Shown here piece by piece: positions 55,254 to 64,000 of a stretch of 64,000 nucleotides of DNA (position 1 is its first letter; each line of letters opens with the position of its first letter). The notes below the pieces were generated by a model. The model did not search any database, had not been told where the DNA came from, and saw only the letters and a list, made by a program, of their open reading frames with translations. Location of the stretch: the NCBI GenBank assembly GCA_027449685.1, contig DAIDLC010000002.1, positions 151,477 to 215,476 on the forward strand, given 5' to 3'. This DNA comes from Ferrovaceae bacterium. GTDB lineage: Bacteria > Pseudomonadota > Gammaproteobacteria > Burkholderiales > Ferrovaceae. The position numbers and the translations under genes were made by a program.

Positions 55254-56078
55254 TCAACCCTCACTCCAGCGCACCCATCCCCAGGCGTCAGTGGCCAAAA
55301 TCATCAACCCAAAAAGAATGCGGTAGCCGGCAAACAGATTGAAATTGTGGTGACTCACAAAACGCAGCAGGGCCCGCACGGTGATGAAGGCAAACAGGAA
55401 AGAGAACAATGAGCCCACCAGGAACAGGCCAATATCTGCGGTGTGCAGCAGATGCCGGTATTTGATGAGCTCATGAAGGGTGGCCGCGCTGAGCGTGGGA
55501 ATGGCCAGGAAAAAGGAAAATTCCGTGGCCGCCCTCCGGGATAGTCCAAAGTAGAGGCCACCCATGATGGTGGCGCCGGAGCGGGAGGTGCCGGGGATCA
55601 GGGCCAAGGATTGACAGAAACCGATCTTGAGCGCCAGACGCCAATCCATGTCGTCTACCGATTCCAGGAGGAGGGGTTGTTGCCGGCGTTCCACCCATAA
55701 AATGACAAAGGCGCCCAGTATGAAGGCTAACGCCACGGGTACGGGAGCAAATAGGGTTGCTTTGATGCGACTGGCAAAAAGAAGCCCCAGAAAAGCGGCG
55801 GGAAGGAACGCCACAAACAGATTGAGCACCAAGCGCTGCGCCTTGGGGTCATGACCAAGCCCTTGGATCACGTGGGTGATTTTGCGGCGGTATTCCCAGC
55901 ACACCGCCAGAATGGCGGCAAACTGGATCACGATTTCAAAAACCTTGCCCTTTTCGTCATTGAAATGCAGCAGGCTTCCCGCCAATATCAGGTGACCGGT
56001 GCTGGAGACTGGTAAAAACTCGGTCAGCCCTTCCACCAGGCCCAGAATGGCGGCCTTGGCCAACAACAAAAGATCCAT
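55254..56078 (-). CDS. uppP: undecaprenyl-diphosphate phosphatase
   Basis: BacA family integral membrane enzyme recycling the lipid carrier for peptidoglycan and LPS. 274 residues, about eight hydrophobic segments. Signatures: [22 protein letters not shown] near 13-34 and [25 protein letters not shown] near 157-181. Confidence 0.97.
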   Translation of the reverse strand: MDLLLLAKAAILGLVEGLTEFLPVSSTGHLILAGSLLHFNDEKGKVFEIVIQFAAILAVCWEYRRKITHVIQGLGHDPKAQRLVLNLFVAFLPAAFLGLLFASRIKATLFAPVPVALAFILGAFVILWVERRQQPLLLESVDDMDWRLALKIGFCQSLALIPGTSRSGATIMGGLYFGLSRRAATEFSFFLAIPTLSAATLHELIKYRHLLHTADIGLFLVGSLFSFLFAFITVRALLRFVSHHNFNLFAGYRILFGLMILATDAWGWVRWSEG

Positions 56079-56101
56079 CGATAATTCCTGCGGTCGTAAC
56101 G

Positions 56102-58021
<1,920 letters not shown>

Positions 58022-58109
58022 TCAAAAACATATCCTACCAGAGCTGAGAAACAAAGGTCGGAAATTGCAAAGACTTATTCTAAAATCGCCGCTCGTCACC
58101 AATCAGACC

Positions 58110-59375
58110 TCAAGAGGGCAAGGGATGACCCTCCAGCGCGGCGTGCAGACGGCGGTCGTCAAGCTCTTTTTCCCAACGGGAAACCACGATGGTGGCCACG
58201 CCATTGCCGATAAAATTGGTGAGTGCCCGGGCCTCGGACATGAAACGATCGATGCCCAGGATCAGGGCCAAGCCGGCTACCGGAATGGAAGGCACCACGG
58301 CCAGAGTGGCGGCCAAGGTGATGAACCCGGCTCCGGTAACGCCCGAGGCGCCCTTGGAAGTGAGCATGGCCACGAATAGCAGGCTGAGTTGCTGTTGCAA
58401 GGTGAGATCGATATTCAAGGCCTGGGCCACAAACAGGGCGGCCATGGTGAGATATATATTGGTGCCATCCAGATTGAAGGAGTACCCGGAGGGGACTACC
58501 AGACCGACCACGGCCTTGGGGCAGCCGGCCTGTTCCAGCTTGCTCATGAGGGGGACCAGAGCGGATTCGGAAGAGGATGTACCCAGCACGGTCAACAACT
58601 CATCCTTGATATATAACAGGAATTTGAGAATGTTGAAGCCAGTGAGGGCACTGATGGCGCCCAGAACCAGCAGCACGAAAATCACACAGGTGAGATAAAA
58701 ACTTCCCATCAGCGCCATGAGCGGGGCCAGGGCTCCCACGCCATATTTGCCGATGGTGAAGGCCATGGCGCCACCAGCGCCCAGGGGTGCCAGCTTCATG
58801 ATGGTATTCATCATGCCAAAGAACACGTGGGAGAGCTCTTGAATCAGGTGAAAGACTTTTTCGCCCAAGGCCCCCATGTGGCTTAGGGACCAACCAAACA
58901 AAATAGCCACCAGCAGGACCTGCAGCAAATCGCCGTTGCCGGCAAAGGCGTCGAACAAGGTTTTGGGAATGATATGCAAGAGGAAATCCGATACCTTCTG
59001 TTCGCTGGCGGCTTTGGCGAAACTGGCCACAGCCTTGGGGTCCAGTGTGGCGGGGTCCACATTGAAGCCCTTGCCCGGTTGCAGGGTGTTCATGACAATC
59101 AGGCCAATGACCAGCGCCAGGCTGGAAACCACCTCAAAATACAACAGGGCCTTACCGCCCACCCGGCCCACCTTCTTCATGTCGCCGGCACCCGCTATTC
59201 CCAGCACCACCGTACAAAAAATGACGGGTGCGATCATCATCTTCACCAGGGCAATGAAGCCATCGCCAAAGGGTTTTAGCCCCACCGCATCCTTGGGCGA
59301 GATGAAACCGAACAGGGCGCCTGCCAGAATCGCCAACAGGACCCAGAAGTACAGGTGATGGGTGAGTTTTTTCAT
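58110..59375 (-). CDS. dctA: C4-dicarboxylate transport protein DctA (DAACS family)
   Basis: Secondary transporter, sodium or proton coupled, for succinate, malate and fumarate or related substrates. 421 residues, about eight to nine hydrophobic segments. Family signatures: [24 protein letters not shown] near 265-288, [19 protein letters not shown] near 297-315 and [19 protein letters not shown] near 341-359. DctA is the closest subfamily; GltP (glutamate) is the alternative. Confidence 0.9.
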   Translation of the reverse strand: MKKLTHHLYFWVLLAILAGALFGFISPKDAVGLKPFGDGFIALVKMMIAPVIFCTVVLGIAGAGDMKKVGRVGGKALLYFEVVSSLALVIGLIVMNTLQPGKGFNVDPATLDPKAVASFAKAASEQKVSDFLLHIIPKTLFDAFAGNGDLLQVLLVAILFGWSLSHMGALGEKVFHLIQELSHVFFGMMNTIMKLAPLGAGGAMAFTIGKYGVGALAPLMALMGSFYLTCVIFVLLVLGAISALTGFNILKFLLYIKDELLTVLGTSSSESALVPLMSKLEQAGCPKAVVGLVVPSGYSFNLDGTNIYLTMAALFVAQALNIDLTLQQQLSLLFVAMLTSKGASGVTGAGFITLAATLAVVPSIPVAGLALILGIDRFMSEARALTNFIGNGVATIVVSRWEKELDDRRLHAALEGHPLPS

Positions 59376-59439
59376 GATGTGGGGTCCAGGTCAGGTGGCG
59401 TGGGGTTCATCAGTCGGATGTGCTAACCAGTGATTTTCA

Positions 59440-59472
59440 GGGCACCGACAGTTTACTCTGAAACTCGTGCCC
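59440..59472. repeat. long stem-loop in the dctA leader
   Basis: GGGCAC (59440-59445) pairs with GTGCCC (59467-59472), and inner AGTTT (59450-59454) pairs with AAACT (59461-59465), around the loop ACTCTG. It sits 65 bases upstream of dctA (minus) and 129 bases upstream of the pcm-like gene (plus). No T-run follows, so it looks like a leader structure or regulator site. Confidence 0.4.
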
Positions 59473-59600
59473 CGGAATACCCTCAGGCTGGTGCGCAATG
59501 GGTATGTTGCGCAGCGTAATAAAAAGGCGCTCCTTTGGCCATGCCGCAGATGAGTTTGGTACAATGGAGAAATTACGTTCAAGGATATAGGGTTGCCCTC

Positions 59601-60254
59601 ATGAACATCGAACTAGCCCGTTTCAATATGGTAGAACAGCAAATCCGTCCCTGGGAAGTGCTGGACCTGACGGTGCTGGATTTGCTCTATCAGGTGCGGC
59701 GCGAGGATTTTGTGCCTGCCGGATGGGAGAATCTGGCTTTTGTCGACATGGAGATCCCTCTGGGGTTGGGCGAGTTCATGCTCTCTCCCAAACTGGAAGC
59801 GCGCTTGCTGCAGGAACTGCGCCTGAAAAAATCCGACCGTGTGCTGGAAGTGGGCACAGGCAGTGGGTATATGGCCGCTTTGATCAGCCGCTTGGCCGCC
59901 ACGGTCACTTCTGTGGAAATTCACGAGTCTTTGGCGCAAGCGGCGCAGCACAAGCTGCAAGCGGCCGGGTGTCACAACGTGACGGTGGAAATTGGGGATG
60001 CGGCCCAGGGTTGGCACCCGCAGCGCCAGTGGGACGTGATCGTGCTCAGCGGCTCTGTTCCAGTCATGCCGCCGGCGTTTCTGGAGGCTCTGGCTCCCGG
60101 GGGGTGCTTGCTGGCGGTGGTGGGGGATGCACCCAGCATGACGGTAACCCGTTGGCGCCGTCAGGGGAACGGAGCGTGCCAACCAGAGTCCCTGTTTGAA
60201 ACCGTGGTTCCTCCGCTGCACCATGCCTTGCAGCCCGAGCGCTTTGAGTTCTGA
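59601..60254 (+). CDS. protein-L-isoaspartate O-methyltransferase family protein
   Basis: SAM-dependent methyltransferase, 217 residues from ATG 59601 (MNIELARFNMVEQQIRPWEVLD), with GG-rich sequence upstream. Motif I is VLEVGTGSGYMAALISRLA near 79-97, followed by VTSVEIHE. The R-P-W opening is typical of the Pcm-like branch found near envelope genes in betaproteobacteria; true isoaspartate repair is not certain. An extended -10 (TGGTACAAT, 59562-59570) lies upstream. Confidence 0.9.
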   Translation: MNIELARFNMVEQQIRPWEVLDLTVLDLLYQVRREDFVPAGWENLAFVDMEIPLGLGEFMLSPKLEARLLQELRLKKSDRVLEVGTGSGYMAALISRLAATVTSVEIHESLAQAAQHKLQAAGCHNVTVEIGDAAQGWHPQRQWDVIVLSGSVPVMPPAFLEALAPGGCLLAVVGDAPSMTVTRWRRQGNGACQPESLFETVVPPLHHALQPERFEF

Positions 60255-61032
60255 GACGACCGCTCCTGCGCTTGTCAAGCTCTCGGTCATCATCATTGCC
60301 AAAAACGAGGCCAAATCTCTGGGGGATTGTCTGGAATCGGTGGCATGGGCGGCTGAACGGATCGTTCTGGATGGCGGCAGCACGGATGATACGGTCGACA
60401 TTGCCCGGCGCCATGGCGCACGGGTAGAGTTTGCCCCGGATTGGCCGGGCTTCGGCCCTCAAAAAAATCGGGCGCTCGCCTATGCCAGTGCTCCCTGGGT
60501 GCTGTCCCTGGATGCCGACGAGTGCGTCACGCCAGGTTTGGCGGTAGAAATCCAAAACGTGATGGCCAGCATCGATGCACGGCCCTGGTATCGTATGCCT
60601 CGCGCTTCTTCTTACTGTGGCCGAACCCTGAGGCGCGGGGGCTGGTGGCCCGATTATGTCACGCGTCTCTTCCAACGGGGAACGGCTCGCTTTTCTCAAG
60701 ACCAGGTGCATGAACGCTTGATTCCCGAGCAGGGGCAGGGCGCAATGCCGCTGGGAACCTTGCAGCACCCCCTGCACCATGCCACTTATGCCACTTTGGA
60801 AGAAGTTTTGGACAAGGCCAATCGCTACTCCACACTGGGCGCGCAACAGGATTTCGCCAAGGGGCGCCGAGCTGGTCTGGCACAGGCCCTGGGGCATGGC
60901 GCCTGGGCTTTTTTCCGAACCTATTTCTTGCGCGGCAGTTGCCTGGAGGGGGGGCATGGTTTTTTGCTGGCGCTTTCCAATGCACACACCACGTTTTATC
61001 GTTACGCCAAGCTATGGCTGATGCGCCAGTAA
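60223..61032 (+). CDS. family 2 glycosyltransferase, LPS core type (WaaE-like)
   Basis: About 269 residues. GT-A fold: LSVIIIAKNEAKSLGDCLESV near 20-40, VLDGGSTDDTVDIARRHGA near 48-66, and the metal-binding SLDADECV near 86-93. The pattern matches WaaE/KdtX-type transferases that add glucose to inner-core heptose. ATG 60223 lies inside the preceding gene by 32 bases; other starts are possible. It precedes waaC and waaA, which supports an LPS core role. Confidence 0.87.
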   Translation: MPCSPSALSSETTAPALVKLSVIIIAKNEAKSLGDCLESVAWAAERIVLDGGSTDDTVDIARRHGARVEFAPDWPGFGPQKNRALAYASAPWVLSLDADECVTPGLAVEIQNVMASIDARPWYRMPRASSYCGRTLRRGGWWPDYVTRLFQRGTARFSQDQVHERLIPEQGQGAMPLGTLQHPLHHATYATLEEVLDKANRYSTLGAQQDFAKGRRAGLAQALGHGAWAFFRTYFLRGSCLEGGHGFLLALSNAHTTFYRYAKLWLMRQ

Positions 61033-61117
61033 GCGCTCACAAACCCGGCTGCTGGGGGCAGACCCTCAGCGGCGCAGGTTTCCTGAGCGCGCTTTGATTT
61101 GCGCTATCATCCCCCCT

Positions 61118-62194
61118 ATGCCTCGTCTTCTTCTCATCAAAACCTCTTCTCTGGGGGATGTCATCCATGCCCTGCCGGCCCTGACGGATATTCAGCGCCA
61201 GCGCCCGGATGTACAGGTGTCCTGGATGGTGGAAGAATCCTTTGCAGCACTGCCGGCCCTGCATTCTGGAGTTCATCAAGTGATTGCGGTGGCTACCCGA
61301 CGCTGGCGGCATCACTGGTTGGCCGCACAGACGCGTGGCGATCTGCGTAGACTGCGCCAGCAACTGATACAGGCACGCTTTGATCTCAGCCTGGATTTGC
61401 AGGGACTGATCAAAAGTGCCCTGCTGGGAGCCTTGGCCCCCACCCATCACCTGGGGTATGACCGGGCCAGTGCGCGCGAGCCACTGGCCTGTTGGACCTA
61501 TCAGGAAACTTTTGCGGTGCCCTGGTCCTTGCATGCGGTGCAACGCAATCGGATGCTGAGCGCCAAGGCCCTGGGTTACGAGCCAGAGGCCGAGGTGTGC
61601 TATGGAATCGATGCACCGTCCTGGTATGCACACTGGATTCCTTCTAGCCGCTACGTGGTTCTGCTGCATGCCACCAGCCGGGCCGAGAAGGAATGGCCGG
61701 AACCCCATTGGCTCCAGTTGGGACAAGAACTGTATGAGCGCGGCATTCATGCCATCCTGCCGGCGGGTAACCCAACGGAGCAGGCGCGCGCCAGGCGGCT
61801 GGCCCACGCCATTCCAGGGGCCGTGGCTGCACCACCTCTGGACTTGAGGCAATTGGCCGGATTGCTGGGCCAGGCCTGGGCCGTGGTGGGGGTGGATACT
61901 GGACTGACCCATCTGGCCTGTGCCCTGCGCCGCCCGGTGGTGGCCTTGTTTACGGCCACCGACCCCCTGGCCACGGGCGTATTTGGCAGCCCGGTGGCGC
62001 GTAATTGTGGGGGCAAGGCGCGTTGCCCCACGGTATCCCAGGTCCTGCAGCATCTGCAGGAGCTTACCGCCTGGGATAGGGCACCCAAGACTCCTGTCTC
62101 AACGGTGCTTGAACCACCCGCTGGTCAGGGACCACCCGCGGCGGTACAGCTGTCAGGGTCCGGGTGGCGCGATCCGGGAGCTTCGGGCTCATGA
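61118..62194 (+). CDS. waaC: lipopolysaccharide heptosyltransferase I
   Basis: Adds the first heptose to Kdo. 358 residues from ATG 61118 (MPRLLLIKTSSLGDVIHALPAL); upstream in-frame start codons fall in a non-coding spacer. GT-B domains: DLSLDLQGLIKSALLGAL near 92-109, ATSRAEKEWPEPHW near 185-198, and VGVDTGLTHLACALRRPVVALFTATDP near 256-282. The last 35 residues are Pro/Gly-rich. Overlaps waaA by 4 bases. Confidence 0.93.
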   Translation: MPRLLLIKTSSLGDVIHALPALTDIQRQRPDVQVSWMVEESFAALPALHSGVHQVIAVATRRWRHHWLAAQTRGDLRRLRQQLIQARFDLSLDLQGLIKSALLGALAPTHHLGYDRASAREPLACWTYQETFAVPWSLHAVQRNRMLSAKALGYEPEAEVCYGIDAPSWYAHWIPSSRYVVLLHATSRAEKEWPEPHWLQLGQELYERGIHAILPAGNPTEQARARRLAHAIPGAVAAPPLDLRQLAGLLGQAWAVVGVDTGLTHLACALRRPVVALFTATDPLATGVFGSPVARNCGGKARCPTVSQVLQHLQELTAWDRAPKTPVSTVLEPPAGQGPPAAVQLSGSGWRDPGASGS

Positions 62195-63486
62195 CACGCT
62201 CCGGCTATACGCTGTTGTTCCGGTTGCTATTGCCGCTGATATTTCTGCGCCTGCTCTGGCGTGCTCGACGTCAGCCCGAGTATTTGCATCACTGGAGCGA
62301 GCGTCTGGGCCGCTACTCCTGTTTTCCCAAGCCTCCCGTACTCTGGATCCATGCCGTCTCGGTGGGCGAAACCCGTGCGGCCACTTCTCTGGTGCGCTCG
62401 GTACAAGCGCACTTTCCGGAGTATCAAATCCTCCTGACGCACATGACCCCCACGGGGCGGGCAACCGCTCCCGAGTTATTGGGGCTGGGTGGCGTGCGCT
62501 GCTATCTGCCCTACGATCTGCCCCATGCAGTGGCCCGGTTTCTTGCGCACTGGCGTCCTGTACTGGGAGTTTTACTGGAAACTGAACTTTGGCCCAATCT
62601 GGTTCATGCCTGTGCCCAACGTTCTATCCCACTGGTTTTGGCCAATGCCCGATTATCCCAACGCTCGGCCCGTGGCTATGCCCGGTTTCAACCGCTGGTG
62701 GCAAAAACCTTGCAAGCCCTGACCCTCATTGCCGCACAAACCAGCGCGGATGCCCAACGCTTGACAGCACTGGGTGCCAGAACGGTGCACGTGACGGGAA
62801 ACCTCAAATTCGATATGCCGGATTCCCCCTTGCTGGATCAGGTCACCCAGCAACTGCGTCCATTGCTGGGTGCAAGACGCGGGATCTGGTTGGCGGCCAG
62901 CACGCGGGATGGCGAAGAGGAGATGGTGCTGAATTTGCTGGATCTTGCCCCGTTACAAGAGACATTACTGGTTCTGGTGCCGCGTCACCCCCAACGCTTC
63001 GAGGAAGTGGCCAGCCTGCTCCAGCGTCGGCGCATCAATTTTGTGCGGCGCAGCGAAAATCGTCCGGTGCAGGACAACACGGTACGCGTTTTGCTGGGTG
63101 ACAGCATGGGCGAATTGCCAAGCTGGTATCGATTGGCGGATGTGGCCCTGATTGGTGGCAGTCTGCTGCCCTTTGGCGGGCAGAATCTGATCGAGGCCAC
63201 GGCCGCAGGTTGCCCGGTGCTGGTGGGCCCCCACACCTATAATTTCAGCGAGGTGGCACAGCAGGCCATCGCCTGCGGCGCAGCGCGCCGCGTGACGAGC
63301 CATCAGGAACTGGCCGGCCAACTTGTCTTGCTGCTGGAGAATCCCGAACTGCGTCAGACGATGCGTGAGGCGGGATGGGCCTTTACTCAACGACACCAAG
63401 GGGCCACTCGCCAGTTGATGGCGCTGCTGGCCCCGTATCTGTCATCGCAGAAGACCACACCGTCAGATGCAGCGAGGCAACGATGA
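62191..63486 (+). CDS. waaA: 3-deoxy-D-manno-octulosonic acid (Kdo) transferase
   Basis: Attaches Kdo to lipid A. About 431 residues from ATG 62191, which overlaps the waaC stop (ATGA). N-terminal membrane anchor (LLFRLLLPLIFLRLLW), AVSVGETRAATSLVRSV near 55-71, ETELWPNLVHACAQRSIPLVLANARLS near 122-148, VTGNLKFDM, and GGSLLPFGGQNLIEATAAGCPVLVGP near 319-344. Operon with waaC and greB. Confidence 0.96.
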   Translation: MTRSGYTLLFRLLLPLIFLRLLWRARRQPEYLHHWSERLGRYSCFPKPPVLWIHAVSVGETRAATSLVRSVQAHFPEYQILLTHMTPTGRATAPELLGLGGVRCYLPYDLPHAVARFLAHWRPVLGVLLETELWPNLVHACAQRSIPLVLANARLSQRSARGYARFQPLVAKTLQALTLIAAQTSADAQRLTALGARTVHVTGNLKFDMPDSPLLDQVTQQLRPLLGARRGIWLAASTRDGEEEMVLNLLDLAPLQETLLVLVPRHPQRFEEVASLLQRRRINFVRRSENRPVQDNTVRVLLGDSMGELPSWYRLADVALIGGSLLPFGGQNLIEATAAGCPVLVGPHTYNFSEVAQQAIACGAARRVTSHQELAGQLVLLLENPELRQTMREAGWAFTQRHQGATRQLMALLAPYLSSQKTTPSDAARQR

Positions 63487-64000
63487 GTAAGGCCTTTACC
63501 CGTGAATCCGATCAGGATGAGGACGAGGACCCTCCCGAAGGGGCACTCGTCATACCCAAGGGAACCCCCAATTATCTGACCCCTGCGGGGCACGCCCGTC
63601 TGGTTCAGGAAATGGAACATTTGCTGCGGGTGGAACGCCCCAAAGTGGTAGACACGGTCGCCTGGGCGGCCTCTAATGGAGACCGCTCGGAAAACGGCGA
63701 TTACATCTATGGCAAGCGCCGTTTGCGGGAAATTGATCGGCGTTTGCGCTTTTTGACCAAGCGGTTGGAGATTGCACAAGTGGTGGATCCCGGGCTTCAG
63801 CGTGGGAATGAGCAGGTGTTTTTTGGGGCTACTGTGACCGTGTGCGAGGGCTTGGGCGAGCAGCAGCGTTACCGGATCGTGGGGATCGATGAAATGGACG
63901 CTTCCCACGGGCACATCAGCTGGATTTCCCCGCTGGCTCGGGCCCTGCTCAAACAGCGGGAAGGGGATCGGGTCCGATTCAATAGCCCCGCGGGCGTGCG
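63483..64000 (+). CDS. greB: transcription elongation factor GreB, 3' end outside the window
   Basis: Stimulates cleavage of backtracked RNA by RNA polymerase. 172 codons are visible. A 20-residue acidic leader (DQDEDEDPPEG) is followed by the Gre coiled coil: NYLTPAGHARLVQEMEHLL, DRSENGDYIYGKRRLREIDRRLRFLTKRLE with the conserved acidic tip residues, then the FKBP-like domain (FFGATVTV, ISPLARALLKQREGD). ATG 63483 overlaps the waaA stop. GreB rather than GreA because of the NGDYIYGKRRLREIDRR pattern. Confidence 0.93.
   Translation, partial: MSKAFTRESDQDEDEDPPEGALVIPKGTPNYLTPAGHARLVQEMEHLLRVERPKVVDTVAWAASNGDRSENGDYIYGKRRLREIDRRLRFLTKRLEIAQVVDPGLQRGNEQVFFGATVTVCEGLGEQQRYRIVGIDEMDASHGHISWISPLARALLKQREGDRVRFNSPAGV

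Noticed and set aside
58045..58110. GCTGAGA motif on the plus strand near thiC, suggestive of a THI-box
   Set aside because: It is on the wrong strand for thiC and lacks the second conserved segment of the riboswitch.

Overview
The window is an ordinary, gene-dense bacterial chromosome segment around the replication origin. It most resembles a betaproteobacterium of the Nitrosomonadales/Ferrovales type; the class is fairly secure from gene order, the order or genus is inference. Supporting synteny includes def-fmt-rsmB-DUF4390-ntrY facing dprA-smg-topA, rpmH-rnpA-yidD-yidC-mnmE followed by mnmG-rsmG-parA-parB-atpIBEFHAGDC-glmU, and argS-SPOR-dsbA. No rRNA, tRNA, insertion sequence, prophage or CRISPR array was seen. 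By eye the dnaN/dnaA region is more AT-rich and the right third more GC-rich.

Layout. 1-5345 (minus): translation start and N-terminal processing genes (def, fmt), rRNA methylation (rsmB), a DUF4390 protein and an NtrY-type sensor kinase cut by the window edge. 5422-10446 (plus): dprA, smg, topA and a stray family 2 glycosyltransferase. 10452-15737 (minus): gyrB, dnaN, dnaA. 15944-24330 (plus): rpmH, rnpA, yidD, yidC, mnmE, then two parS centromere sites, mnmG, rsmG, parA and parB. 24365-32753 (plus): the complete F1Fo ATP synthase operon and glmU. 32827-47779 (minus): dsbA, a SPOR protein, argS, priA, hemE, gltD, gltB, aroB, aroK. 47833-50079 (plus): penicillin-binding protein 1A. 50114-54890 (minus): hemB, engB, hemL, thiE, thiD. 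Then rubredoxin (plus), uppP, thiC and dctA (minus), and a plus-strand envelope cluster: pcm-like methyltransferase, glycosyltransferase, waaC, waaA and greB, the last cut by the window end.

How the genes work together. Replication and segregation functions (DnaA, DnaN, GyrB, TopA, PriA, ParAB/parS) sit together with DnaA boxes in three intergenic regions. Tetrapyrrole synthesis (hemL, hemB, hemE), thiamine synthesis (thiC, thiD, thiE), ammonium assimilation (gltBD), shikimate synthesis (aroBK) and envelope assembly (glmU, PBP1A, uppP, waaC, waaA) are core housekeeping.

The most interesting non-standard signals are: (1) a 50-codon cysteine-rich open frame lying between the two parS sites; (2) a run of four hairpins ending in an eight-T terminator on the plus strand between hemB and engB, where no plus-strand gene exists, so a probable small RNA; (3) a DnaA box, IHF site and AT-rich tract in front of priA, 23 kb from dnaA; (4) absence of the pilMNOPQ block that usually lies between ponA and aroK; and (5) a glycosyltransferase inserted between topA and gyrB. 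No wholly new multi-gene system is evident.
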